Shown here in pieces: positions 18,656-27,075 of a stretch of 64,000 nucleotides of DNA. The number at the start of each line of letters is the position of its first letter. Within the stretch, counting starts at the first letter, position 1. The translations under genes were made by a program, and so were the position numbers. This stretch comes from Metapseudomonas otitidis (GTDB lineage Bacteria; Pseudomonadota; Gammaproteobacteria; Pseudomonadales; Pseudomonadaceae): assembly GCF_900111835.1 (NCBI RefSeq), contig NZ_FOJP01000009.1, positions 208,522-272,521 of the forward strand, read 5' to 3'. The notes under the pieces are model-generated. The model ran no database searches. It had not been told where the DNA came from and was given only the letters and a program-made list of their open reading frames with translations.

Positions 18656-19927
18656 TCACTTCTTGATTCGGGCAGCCAGGCCAGCCAACAGGCGCTCCAG
18701 CGCGCCCTGGTTCGCCCGCAGCACGCCGAGCCCGGCATCGCGCATGGCAGCGGCGCGTGCGGCGTCGGCCCAGAGCCCTTCGACGTCGCGGGCCAGGGCC
18801 TCGGCGCCGTCCACCTCCAGCAGGGCGCCGGCATCGCGCAGTTGCGCGGCGATTTCGAGGAAGTTGAACAGGTGCGGGCCGGACAGCACCGGCTTGCCCA
18901 GGGCCGCCGGCTCCAGCAGGTTGTGCCCGCCGTTGGGCACCAGGCTGCCACCGACGAAGGCGCTGTCGGCCAGGGCGTAGAGGAACAGCAGCTCACCCAT
19001 GGTGTCGCCCACCAGCACCAGGGTCTGCGCCGCCACCGACTCGCCACTGGAGCGGCGCTGGCTGGCGAAGCCGGACTGGCGGCTCAGTTCGTACACCGAG
19101 GTGAAGCGCTCCGGGTGGCGCGGCACCAGGATCAGCAGGGCATCCGGACGCCGGGCCAGCACGGCGCGATGGGCCGCGAGGATGATCTCGTCCTCGCCGG
19201 CATGGGTGCTGGCGGCGATCCACACCGGTCGCCCGCTGGCGCCCCAGGCGGCGCGCAGCTCGGCGGCACGGGCCGGCAGGGCCGGGTCGATGGTGAGGTC
19301 GTACTTGATCGAGCCGGTCACCCCCACGCATTCCGGGCGCGCGCCCAGTTGGCGGAAGCGCTCGGCTTCGGCCTCGGTCTGCACGGCGATCCAGTCCAGC
19401 TCGGCCAGCATCGGCGCGGTGAGCCTGGCGAAGCGCGCATAGCCCCGGGCGGAGCGGGCCGACAACCGGGCGTTGGCCAGCACCACCGGGATCCGGCGCC
19501 GCGCGCACTGGTGGATGTGGTTGGGCCAGAGTTCGGTTTCCATGATCACCGCCAGCTTCGGCCGCACCCGGTCGAGGAAGCGCGACGCGGCCCAGGGCAG
19601 GTCGTAGGGCAGGTAGCAGTGCTGCACGCGATCGCCGAACAGCGCCTGGATGCGCTCGGAGCCGGTGGGGGTCATGCAGGTGAGGGTGATGGGCAGGTCC
19701 GGGTGGCGCGCCATCAGCTCGCGCACCATGGGCGCGGCGGCGATGCTCTCCCCCACCGACACGGCATGCACCCAGATGCCCCCCGGCTTGAGCGGCGGCA
19801 GGCCGAGGGCGAAACGCTCGCCGATGCGCCGGGCATAGGCCGGCGCCCGCCAGGCGCGCCAGGCCAGGCGCAGGGCCACCAAGGGCAGGCCGAGATGGAA
19901 CAGCAGGGTGTAGAGGGTGCGATTCAT
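18656..19927 (-). CDS. waaA: 3-deoxy-D-manno-octulosonic acid (Kdo) transferase WaaA
   Basis: A 423-residue inner-membrane-associated GT-B glycosyltransferase that adds Kdo to lipid IVA, the first core-sugar step of LPS. The N-terminal hydrophobic anchor (LYTLLFHLGLPLVALRL), HAVSVGES with catalytic Glu60, METELWPN, and the C-terminal GGSLVPNGGHNLLEPAA donor-site motif are all present. Length matches the family. It ends 26 bp from the convergent XRE-cupin gene. It has its own short upstream region before the LysR gene. Confidence 0.97.
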   Translation of the reverse strand: MNRTLYTLLFHLGLPLVALRLAWRAWRAPAYARRIGERFALGLPPLKPGGIWVHAVSVGESIAAAPMVRELMARHPDLPITLTCMTPTGSERIQALFGDRVQHCYLPYDLPWAASRFLDRVRPKLAVIMETELWPNHIHQCARRRIPVVLANARLSARSARGYARFARLTAPMLAELDWIAVQTEAEAERFRQLGARPECVGVTGSIKYDLTIDPALPARAAELRAAWGASGRPVWIAASTHAGEDEIILAAHRAVLARRPDALLILVPRHPERFTSVYELSRQSGFASQRRSSGESVAAQTLVLVGDTMGELLFLYALADSAFVGGSLVPNGGHNLLEPAALGKPVLSGPHLFNFLEIAAQLRDAGALLEVDGAEALARDVEGLWADAARAAAMRDAGLGVLRANQGALERLLAGLAARIKK

Positions 19928-20012
19928 GGTGAGGCCAGTGATGCGGACAGGGGGCGGATGATAACTGAGCGGTCCGCCAACCGAAGCGTTTTCGGGCGCC
20001 GGCGGCTGGGCC

Positions 20013-20897
20013 TCAGCCCAGGGCCTGCAGGTGCTCCGCCAGTTGGTCGGCCAGCCACAGCGCGGCGGGGCCGAGGGCTTCGTCGCGCCGGCAGACCAGC
20101 TCCACCACCAGCGAGGGCGGCGTCCAGTCGCTGCGCAGCTCCACCAGGTGGCCCTGGTAGGCCGGGTATTGGGCCACGTGCCGGGGCAGCCAGGCCCAGC
20201 CCAGCCCGCGCATCACCAGTTCGGCCATGACGTAGAAGCTGTCGGCGCGCCACACCTGGGGCCCGAGCTGCTCGCCGCCGGGGTAGTGGCTGTCCTGCGG
20301 GGCCATGAGGATCTGCCGGTGGCGCACCAGCTCGCGGCGGTCGGCGTAGCCGCTGGCGGCCAGGGCGTGAGTCGCGCCACAGACGGTGACCATCTCGATG
20401 GTGCCGAGGCGCTGGCGCTCCAGGGCGTCGGGCATGTGTTCGTGGTGGAACAGCAGGCCGAGGTCGGCGCGGCGCTCCAGCAGCTTGCGCGCCACGTCGC
20501 CCTGGGCGCTGCTGGCCAGTTGCACCTCCAGCAGCGGGAAGGCTGCCCCCAGCGCCTCCAGGCTGGCCAGCACCGGCTGGTAGGGCATGGCCTCGTCCTG
20601 GGCCAGGCGCAGGCGTGCCTCCTCGCCACGGGACAGCCCCTGGGCGCGGCCCTCCAGGCGCTGGCACTGGCGCAGCACTTCGCGGGCCTCCTCCAGCAGG
20701 GCCGCCCCTTCCAGCGTCAACCTGGGCTGGCGCCCGCTGCTGCGGTCGAACAGCGCCACCCCCAGGTCCTCTTCCAGCAGGGCAATGGCGGTGCTGACGG
20801 CGGACTGGGCGCGGCGCAGATCCCGTGCGACGGAGGAAAACGAGCGCCCCTCGGCCACGGCGACGAAGACGCGGATCTGTTCGAGGTTCCAGTGCAT
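20013..20897 (-). CDS. LysR-family transcriptional regulator
   Basis: A 294-residue LTTR: N-terminal winged HTH (LEQIRVFVAVAEGRSFSSVA, RDLRRAQSAVSTAIALLEED) and a periplasmic-binding-like effector domain. It is divergent from the SMR transporter gene; the 93-bp gap holds a dyad that would suit an LTTR. It therefore probably controls the pump and itself. The inducer is unknown. Confidence 0.9.
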   Translation of the reverse strand: MHWNLEQIRVFVAVAEGRSFSSVARDLRRAQSAVSTAIALLEEDLGVALFDRSSGRQPRLTLEGAALLEEAREVLRQCQRLEGRAQGLSRGEEARLRLAQDEAMPYQPVLASLEALGAAFPLLEVQLASSAQGDVARKLLERRADLGLLFHHEHMPDALERQRLGTIEMVTVCGATHALAASGYADRRELVRHRQILMAPQDSHYPGGEQLGPQVWRADSFYVMAELVMRGLGWAWLPRHVAQYPAYQGHLVELRSDWTPPSLVVELVCRRDEALGPAALWLADQLAEHLQALG

Positions 20898-20923
20898 GGC
20901 GGCTCAACCTATCTCTGATTCAG

Positions 20924-20945
20924 ATGGGTAATGACTTTATCCCAT
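20924..20945. promoter_or_regulatory. Dyad in the LysR/SMR divergent promoter
   Basis: ATGGG (20924-20928) and CCCAT (20941-20945) are inverted around a 12-bp AT-rich spacer. TAGAAT near 20959 could be the -10 of the SMR gene, which would place the dyad over its -35. It is positioned like an LTTR activation or repression site. Symmetry only; not verified. Confidence 0.45.
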
Positions 20946-20990
20946 CACAGAAAACTCTAGAATCCGCCCACCTGACAGGAGGGCCCGACC

Positions 20991-21323
20991 ATGACCGGCT
21001 ACATCTACCTCGCCATCGCCATCGCCGCCGAAGTGGTCGCCACCACCTCGATGAAGGCCATCGACGGCTTCAACAAACCCCTGCCGCTGGTGCTGGTCAT
21101 CGGCGGTTACGCCATCGCCTTCTGGATGCTGACGATGGTGGTGAAGAGCATCCCGGTGGGCATCGCCTACGCCATCTGGGCCGGCCTCGGCATCGTCCTG
21201 GTGAGCATCGCAGCGCTGGTGATCTACCAGCAGAAGCTCGACCTGCCGGCCGTGGTGGGCATGGGGATGATCGTCTCGGGGGTGGTGGTGATCCAGCTGT
21301 TCTCCAGCAGCACGGGGCACTGA
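20991..21323 (+). CDS. emrE: Small multidrug resistance (SMR) efflux protein EmrE
   Basis: A 110-residue, four-helix inner-membrane proton antiporter for quaternary ammonium and other lipophilic cations. The essential Glu14 lies in AIAAEVVATTSMK, and IAYAIWAGLGIVLV is the conserved TM3 motif including the Trp. A strong GGAGG stands upstream of the ATG. It is followed by a good intrinsic terminator at 21359, so it is a single-gene unit controlled with the divergent LysR gene. Position matches the PAO1 SMR gene recalled as emrE. Confidence 0.92.
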   Translation: MTGYIYLAIAIAAEVVATTSMKAIDGFNKPLPLVLVIGGYAIAFWMLTMVVKSIPVGIAYAIWAGLGIVLVSIAALVIYQQKLDLPAVVGMGMIVSGVVVIQLFSSSTGH

Positions 21324-21358
21324 TCCAGCGGCGAACGGCCACGCACGGCACACTCGAC

Positions 21359-21387
21359 AGGGGCGCTATACTGCGCCCCTGTTTTTT
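21359..21387 (+). terminator. Rho-independent terminator after emrE
   Basis: AGGGGCGC (21359-21366) and GCGCCCCT (21373-21380) form a perfect 8-bp stem with a 6-nt loop (TATACT), followed by G and six T. It ends 18 bp before the next start. The loop also resembles a -10 box, so the same DNA might double as the next gene's promoter. Confidence 0.85.
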
Positions 21388-21404
21388 CCCAGGCGTCGTC
21401 TCCC

Positions 21405-22580
21405 ATGGCCGAACCCCTCAGCACCGACATCCTCATCCTCGGCGGCGGCATCGCCGGCCTCTGGCTCAACGCCCGCCTGCGCCAGCTAGGCTACGCCACG
21501 CTGCTGGTGGAATCCGCCAGCCTGGGCGGCGCCCAGAGCGTGAAGTCCCAGGGCATCATCCATGGCGGCACCAAGTACGCCCTGCACGGCGCCCTCACCG
21601 GCGCCTCCGAAGCCATCTCCGACATGCCGCGCCGCTGGCGCGAAGCCGTGGCCGGCAGCGGCGAGCTGGACCTCTCCGGCGTGCGCCTGCTCTCCGACGC
21701 CCACTACCTGTGGTCGCCGGGCAGCCTGTTCGGCAACGTCACCAGCTTCTTCGCCAGCAAGGCCATGCGCGGCCGGGTCGACCCGGTCAGCGGCAGCGAG
21801 CTGCCCCCGGCGCTGCAACACCCGAAATTCAAGGGCAAGGTCTACCGCCTGGCCGAGCTGGTGCTGGACGTGCCCAGCGTGATCGCCCGCCTGGCCGAGC
21901 TGGCCGGTGACAGCCTGCTGGCCGGTCACCAGGTGGAGCCGCTGCGCGACGGCGAGGCCCTGGTGGGCCTGCGCGTGGACGGCCGCGAGATCCGCGCCCA
22001 GCGCATCGTGCTCAGCGCCGGCGCCGGTAACGAGGCGCTGCTGCAGGCGCTGGGCATCCAGCAGCCGGCCATGCAGCGCCGCCCGCTGCACATGGTCATG
22101 GCCAAGGGGCCGGGGCTGAAACCGCTGTATGCCCACTGCCTGGGCGGCGGGCCGAAGCCGCGGGTCACCGTCACCAGCCACCCGGCGGCCGATGGCCAGT
22201 GGGTCTGGTACCTGGGCGGCGACCTGGCGGAAGCCGATGGCGTGGCCCGCAACGAAGCCGAGCAGATCGCCGCTGCCGAGCAGGAGATGCAGCAGTTGCT
22301 GCCGTGGATCGACTACACCGGCACCCAGTGGGCGACCCTGCGGGTGGAACGCGCGGAGCCGGCGCAATCCGGCCTGGTGCGCCCGGACAACGCCTTCCTC
22401 GCCGAGCAGGGCAACCTGCTGGTGGGCTGGCCGACCAAGCTGGCCCTGGCGCCGGACTTCACCGACCGCGTGCTGGCCAGCCTGGACCGCGACGGCATCC
22501 GCCCCGGCCAGCACGCACCGCTGCCCACCCTGCCACGCCCGCCGGTGGCCCAACCGGCCTGGGAGGAACTGCTGGGATGA
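21405..22580 (+). CDS. FAD-dependent oxidoreductase (DAO family)
   Basis: A 391-residue flavoprotein with an N-terminal dinucleotide fold (DILILGGGIAGLWLNARLRQ, about 8-27) and a DAO-type substrate domain (SQGIIHGGTKYAL, about 48-60; VLSAGAGNEALLQALG). Such enzymes oxidise amino acids, amines or 2-hydroxy acids. The last base pairs overlap the aldo-keto reductase start (ATGA), so the two are translationally coupled and may act in one pathway. No specific substrate could be assigned. Confidence 0.85.
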   Translation: MAEPLSTDILILGGGIAGLWLNARLRQLGYATLLVESASLGGAQSVKSQGIIHGGTKYALHGALTGASEAISDMPRRWREAVAGSGELDLSGVRLLSDAHYLWSPGSLFGNVTSFFASKAMRGRVDPVSGSELPPALQHPKFKGKVYRLAELVLDVPSVIARLAELAGDSLLAGHQVEPLRDGEALVGLRVDGREIRAQRIVLSAGAGNEALLQALGIQQPAMQRRPLHMVMAKGPGLKPLYAHCLGGGPKPRVTVTSHPAADGQWVWYLGGDLAEADGVARNEAEQIAAAEQEMQQLLPWIDYTGTQWATLRVERAEPAQSGLVRPDNAFLAEQGNLLVGWPTKLALAPDFTDRVLASLDRDGIRPGQHAPLPTLPRPPVAQPAWEELLG

Positions 22581-23386
22581 ACAGCCTGCACCACCTGCAC
22601 CGCCCTCTCGGCGACACCGGCCTGCGGGTCTCCCCCCTGGGGCTCGGCACCGTCAAGCTGGGCCGCGACCAGGGCGTGAAGTACCCCTCCGGCTTCACCA
22701 TCCCCGACGATGCGGAAGCCCGCCAGTTGCTGGCGCTGGCCCGTGACCTGGGCATCAACCTGATCGACACCGCGCCGGCCTATGGCCGCAGCGAGGAGCG
22801 CCTCGGCCCGCTGCTGCGTGGCCAGCGCCAGGACTGGGTGATCGTCAGCAAGGTGGGCGAGGAGTTCGAAGCCGGCCAGTCGCACTTCGACTTCAGTCCG
22901 GCCCACACCCGCCGCTCCGTGGAGCGCAGCCTCCAGCGCCTGGAGACCGACGTGATCGACCTGGTGCTGGTGCATTCCGACGGCAACGACGTGGCGGTGC
23001 TACGGGACAGCGGCGTCTACGAGACCCTCGCTGAGCTGAAGCAGGCCGGCAAGATCCGCGCCTTCGGCCTCTCCGGCAAGACGGTGGAAGGCGGCCTGCT
23101 GGCGCTGGAGCACGGCGACTGCGCGATGGTCACCTACAACCTCAACGAACAGGGCGAGCGCCCGGTGCTGGACTATGCTGCCCAACACGCCAAGGGCCTG
23201 CTGGTGAAGAAGGGCCTGGCCAGCGGCCATGTCTGCCTGGCCCCCGGGGTGGACCCGGTGCGGGCCAGCTTCGAGCTGATCTTCGGTCACCCGGGGGTGA
23301 CCAGCGCCATCATCGGAACCATCAATCCGCTGCACCTGTCCCATAATGTCGCGACGGCCGCCGCGGTACTGGGTGGGCCAGCCTGA
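22577..23386 (+). CDS. Aldo-keto reductase
   Basis: A 269-residue NADPH-dependent (beta/alpha)8 reductase. The catalytic tetrad is visible: Asp and Tyr in LIDTAPAYGRSEERLG, Lys in WVIVSKVGEEF, and His in LVLVHSDGND. SAIIGTINPLHLSHN is the C-terminal cofactor-phosphate region. Start at 22577 overlaps the upstream FAD oxidoreductase stop. It is slightly short for the family but complete. The substrate is unknown; the coupled flavoprotein suggests a carbonyl product is reduced next. Confidence 0.88.
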   Translation: MNSLHHLHRPLGDTGLRVSPLGLGTVKLGRDQGVKYPSGFTIPDDAEARQLLALARDLGINLIDTAPAYGRSEERLGPLLRGQRQDWVIVSKVGEEFEAGQSHFDFSPAHTRRSVERSLQRLETDVIDLVLVHSDGNDVAVLRDSGVYETLAELKQAGKIRAFGLSGKTVEGGLLALEHGDCAMVTYNLNEQGERPVLDYAAQHAKGLLVKKGLASGHVCLAPGVDPVRASFELIFGHPGVTSAIIGTINPLHLSHNVATAAAVLGGPA

Positions 23387-23427
23387 CGCCGCGCCCGCGG
23401 CCGACCCCGACGCAAGGAGGAGCCGCC

Positions 23428-24336
23428 ATGCCGCGCACCCTGGCACGCAAGGACCCGACCCTCTTCAAGACCCTGCCCCTGCAGGTGGACGCCAGCCCGG
23501 ACGGGCTGGCCTACCGCAGCCTCGGCCTGCCGATGAACTTCGCGCAGATGCTCGAACGGCGTCGCCAGCCCCTGGTGATCGACGACAACCAGCGCTTCTC
23601 GGTGCAACTGGCCAACCTCGGGGTTTCGGTGCGCCTGACCCTGACCCTGCACGGCCAGACCTACTGGGTGGTGGTGCGCCAGCGCCGCCAGGACCGGGGC
23701 GACACCGTGCTCAAGCTGATTTCCGGTTATGTGCCGGCCCATGAACTGAACCTGCCGCTGCTGACCGCCATCCAGGAAGTGGCCGAGGAATGCCTGATCG
23801 AGACGCCGGACGGCTGGCTCGCCGGCCGCTTCGCCGACACCTGGCTGCCGACGCCCTACCCCAAGGCCCTGCATTACCTGGAGCACGCCTACTTCCGCCT
23901 CAGCCCGCTGTCCGGCGCGGCACGGCCGGCGCAGAGCGGCAGCCTGACGCTGCTGGAGCGCCCCCACGCCTACGTGCACCTGCCCACCGCCTCCCTGCAG
24001 TTGGTCTACGACCTGGCCCTGGAGCTGCCCCGCGAGGCGCGCCAGCCGAGCCTGTTCCACGTCGATGAAGTGCTGCAGGGCGAGGCCCTGGTGGCCAGCC
24101 TGGAGCGCCGCCGGCCGGACATCTACCTGCTGCCCTGCCAGGACGGCCAGCCCACCGGCGAGCTGTTCACCCTGCTGGATGGCGAGCTGAAGCCGGCCAG
24201 CACCCGGGGACTGTGGCTGTCGGAAGGGTTTGCCGAGCAGGACGGCTGGCTGGTGCGGGACGAGCGGGTGCGCTGGAAGGACTGGCTGGCACGGGTCGGC
24301 ACCGCGCCGATGAGCCGGCGGCGACTGGCGGGCTGA
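23428..24336 (+). CDS. Uncharacterised protein with a Nudix-like helix
   Basis: A 302-residue protein, not recognised by name. No signal peptide or membrane segment is visible. Around residues 97-126, SGYVPAHELNLPLLTA followed by IQEVAEECLI resembles the Nudix box Gx5Ex7REUxEExGU, but has two extra residues, Gln for the Arg and Leu for the last Gly. The C-terminal part (YLLPCQDGQPTGELFTLLDG) has no family I can name. It starts 42 bp after the aldo-keto reductase and may be co-transcribed with it. A diverged Nudix hydrolase is possible but unproven. Confidence 0.75.
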   Translation: MPRTLARKDPTLFKTLPLQVDASPDGLAYRSLGLPMNFAQMLERRRQPLVIDDNQRFSVQLANLGVSVRLTLTLHGQTYWVVVRQRRQDRGDTVLKLISGYVPAHELNLPLLTAIQEVAEECLIETPDGWLAGRFADTWLPTPYPKALHYLEHAYFRLSPLSGAARPAQSGSLTLLERPHAYVHLPTASLQLVYDLALELPREARQPSLFHVDEVLQGEALVASLERRRPDIYLLPCQDGQPTGELFTLLDGELKPASTRGLWLSEGFAEQDGWLVRDERVRWKDWLARVGTAPMSRRRLAG

Positions 24337-24344
24337 GCCCGCCA
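24326..24344. terminator. Hairpin between convergent genes
   Basis: TGGCGGGC and GCCCGCCA pair perfectly (8 bp) around a TGA loop that is the stop codon of the Nudix-like gene. It is placed between that gene and the convergent acyl-CoA dehydrogenase (stop at 24359). There is no T-run, so termination strength is uncertain. Confidence 0.45.
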
Positions 24345-24358
24345 GCCGCACTCGCGGC

Positions 24359-25567
24359 CTACTTCAGCTCGCTGGAGCTTTTGCCCAGCAGGCGCCGGGC
24401 CACGATCAGCAACTGGATCTGCTGGGTGCCTTCGAAGATGTCGAGGATTTTCGAGTCCCGCGCCCATTTCTCCAGCAGTTCGTCTTCCCCGTAGCCCAGC
24501 GCGCCACACAACTCGACGCACTTGAGGGTGACCTCGTTGGCGACGCGCCCGGCCTTGGCCTTGGCGATGGAGGCTTCCTTGGAATTGGGCAGCTTGTTGT
24601 CGGCCATCCAGGCGGCCTTGAGGGTCAGCAGCCGCGCCGCTTCCCACTCGGCCTCCAGGCGATAGAGGGTGGCTTCGGCGTGGCTCACGCTGAGCAACGG
24701 CTTGCGGTAGTCGAAGCGGCAGCCGGCCTTCTTCAGCAGCTCGCGGGTCCTGTCCAGCGCGGCCTTGGCGACGCCGATGGCCATGCCTGCCACCAGGGGT
24801 CGGGTGTTGTCGAAGGTCTCCATCACCCCGGCAAAGCCCTTCTGCACGTCGATCTCAGGGTTGCCCAGCAGGTTGGCCGCTGGCACGCGGCAGTCGTTGA
24901 AGCTGATGGAGGCGGTGTCGGAGGCCTTGATGCCGAGCTTCTTCTCCAGGCGGGTGACGGTCATGCCCGGGGTGCCCTTCTCCACCACGAAGGACTTGAT
25001 CGCGGCGCGGCCGAGGCTCCTGTCCAGGGTGGCCCAGACCACCACCGCATCGGCGCGCTCGCCGGAGGTGACGTAGATCTTCTCGCCGTTGAGCACATAG
25101 TGATCACCGTCCTTCACCGCCGTGGTGCGGATGGCGGCGGAGTCCGAGCCGCAGCCCGGTTCGGTGATGGCCATGGCCGCCCAGGTGCTGCCGAAGCGCT
25201 TGAGCTGCTCCTCGTTGGCCACGGCGGCGATGGCGGCGTTGCCCAGGCCCTGGCGGGGCATGCCCAGCAGCAGGCCGACGTCGCCCCAGCACAGCTCGAT
25301 GACGCCCAGCAGGGCCGAGAGGTTGCCGCCGTTGCGCACGCCCTCCTCCGCCTGGCCACTGCCGCGCTTACTGGCGGAGGTGGCGCCGACGGCGTCGGGT
25401 GAGCCGGCGTTCATGCCGTCCAGCAGGGCGGCCAGCAGGTCCAGCTCCTTGGGGTAGGCGTGCTCGGCCTTGTCGTACTTGCGGGAAATGGGGCGGAAGT
25501 AGTTCGCCGCCACCTGGTGGGCCTGGTTGGCCAGGCCACGGAATTTCTTCGGGGTTTCCAGGTTCAT
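24359..25567 (-). CDS. Acyl-CoA dehydrogenase, catalytically complete
   Basis: A 402-residue flavoprotein that introduces a trans-2 double bond into an acyl-CoA and passes electrons to ETF. AITEPGCGSDSAAIRT (FAD/substrate loop) and ILDIFEGTQQIQ with the catalytic Glu near the C-terminus are both present. Start at 25567 is preferred (GAGGA 7 nt upstream) over a GTG one codon earlier. It lies 65 bp after a second, degenerate acyl-CoA dehydrogenase on the same strand, and the two may form a hetero-oligomer. The acyl substrate is unknown. Confidence 0.92.
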   Translation of the reverse strand: MNLETPKKFRGLANQAHQVAANYFRPISRKYDKAEHAYPKELDLLAALLDGMNAGSPDAVGATSASKRGSGQAEEGVRNGGNLSALLGVIELCWGDVGLLLGMPRQGLGNAAIAAVANEEQLKRFGSTWAAMAITEPGCGSDSAAIRTTAVKDGDHYVLNGEKIYVTSGERADAVVVWATLDRSLGRAAIKSFVVEKGTPGMTVTRLEKKLGIKASDTASISFNDCRVPAANLLGNPEIDVQKGFAGVMETFDNTRPLVAGMAIGVAKAALDRTRELLKKAGCRFDYRKPLLSVSHAEATLYRLEAEWEAARLLTLKAAWMADNKLPNSKEASIAKAKAGRVANEVTLKCVELCGALGYGEDELLEKWARDSKILDIFEGTQQIQLLIVARRLLGKSSSELK

Positions 25568-25632
25568 CACAAAGTCCTCAGGACCGGATTTCGACCGCTC
25601 GAGCTAGACGCGCAATCGGTAGAAAACGGTTC

Positions 25633-26913
25633 TCACAAGTGCAGGCCGCCGGCCATGACGGCCACGGCACGCAGGTCGCGGTACCAGCGCTCGGCCGGGT
25701 GTTCCTTGGTGAAGCCGTGGCCACCGAGCAGCTGCACGGCGTCGGTGCCGATCTTCATGGCCTTCTCGGCGCACAGCAGGCGCGCCAGGTAGGCCTCGCG
25801 ACGGAAGTCCTCGCCGCGCTCGGCACGGGCGCAGGCCCGCCAGACCATCAGGCGCATGGCATCCAGCTCGATGCCGATGTCGGCCACCATGAAGGCCACG
25901 CCCTGGCGATGGCTGATGGGTTCGCCGAAGGCGACGCGCTCGTTGCAGTAGGTCACCACGTAGTCCAGCGCGGCCTGGGCGGTGCCCACGGCGAGGGCGC
26001 ACCAGGCCAGGGTGGTGTAGGCGAGAAAGCGCTCCAGATCGAAGGCACTGCCGGCCAGGCGGTCCTCCACCGGCACCCGTACGCCCTTCAGGCTCAGCCG
26101 GGCGGTGGCGCAGGCCTTGAGGCCCATGGCCGGTTCGGGGCGCAGGTTCAGGCCCTTGGCACCGACATCCACACGGAACAGTGCCGGGCCGTCGGCCGTC
26201 TGGGCAGCGACCAGGATGGCGCTGGCGTTGAGGCCTTCGAGCACCAGGCATTTCTCGCCGTCGAGCTGGTAGTGACGCCCCTTGCGCTTGGCCCGGGTGG
26301 CCAGGCGCAGCGGGTCGACCAGCAGGCCCGGCTCGCTGACGGCGATGGCCATGGCCGGCGGGCGCGCAGCCCCGACGAAGGCGGGCAGCCAGCGGGCCTG
26401 CTGCTCCTGGGAGGCCCAGCGGCGGATGCAGTTGGCCACCGACAGCGGCACCAGCAGCGAGGCCGCCAGGGACAGGTCGCCCCCGCCGAGGGCTTCGGCG
26501 ATCAAGGCGTTGGTGACGACGGTGCGCTCGCCGGCCATGCCGCCCAGCGCTTCGCTGACGCCGTAGTGGGCCAGGCCCAGTTCCAGGGCCTGGTTGATCA
26601 GCTCGGCGGAAACGCAGCCCTGGGCATCCGCTGCTTCCGCAGCGGGTCGCAGGACCTCGCTGGCGAAGGCGCCGAGCATTTCCACGAGCATCTGCTGCTC
26701 GTCACTGAGAGACAGGTCGAAGAGGCCGTCCGGGTCCGCCGGGCGCGGGGCCTTGGCAGATTTGGCGGGCTTGGCCGCCATCCGGAAGCCGGCACGGCTG
26801 CCGGTGTACAGGAGGCGTTCGAAGGGTTTGCGCAGCTTGAACCGGTCCGGCCAGTCGGCCTGGGCCACGCGGTTCAGCACGGACAGGGCACGGCCCTGCA
26901 CATCGGTACTCAT
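25633..26913 (-). CDS. Acyl-CoA dehydrogenase homologue lacking the catalytic Glu
   Basis: A 426-residue acyl-CoA dehydrogenase fold with an extra basic N-terminal stretch (to about residue 60). The family features LLGGHGFTKEHPAERWYRD are intact, but the protein ends VMAGGLHL: the position of the EGT motif that carries the catalytic Glu is Ala-Gly and the C-terminal tail is missing. The FAD/substrate loop is also altered (AIAVSEPGLLVD instead of TEPxxGSD). It precedes an intact dehydrogenase gene. It may be a non-catalytic or FAD-poor partner subunit; a lost or drifting paralogue is the alternative. Confidence 0.85.
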   Translation of the reverse strand: MSTDVQGRALSVLNRVAQADWPDRFKLRKPFERLLYTGSRAGFRMAAKPAKSAKAPRPADPDGLFDLSLSDEQQMLVEMLGAFASEVLRPAAEAADAQGCVSAELINQALELGLAHYGVSEALGGMAGERTVVTNALIAEALGGGDLSLAASLLVPLSVANCIRRWASQEQQARWLPAFVGAARPPAMAIAVSEPGLLVDPLRLATRAKRKGRHYQLDGEKCLVLEGLNASAILVAAQTADGPALFRVDVGAKGLNLRPEPAMGLKACATARLSLKGVRVPVEDRLAGSAFDLERFLAYTTLAWCALAVGTAQAALDYVVTYCNERVAFGEPISHRQGVAFMVADIGIELDAMRLMVWRACARAERGEDFRREAYLARLLCAEKAMKIGTDAVQLLGGHGFTKEHPAERWYRDLRAVAVMAGGLHL

Positions 26914-27075
26914 GGCATCGCTCCACGCGGGGTGAGGATGCCGGGATGATGCGCGCGCGCCGCCAGGGGCGCCTATGACCGGGCCGACGTGCCGCTGTGG
27001 CGCATCGGCCAGTGGGAGCCCCGTTCAGGGGCTGCTGGGCGTCGGCCCTGCCGGACCGTGGGAAAGCTCAGCGAA

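Noticed and set aside
21359..21387. TATACT in the emrE terminator loop as a sure -10 promoter box
   Set aside because: No -35 hexamer at proper spacing (TCGACA is only 7 bp away), so only the terminator is called.
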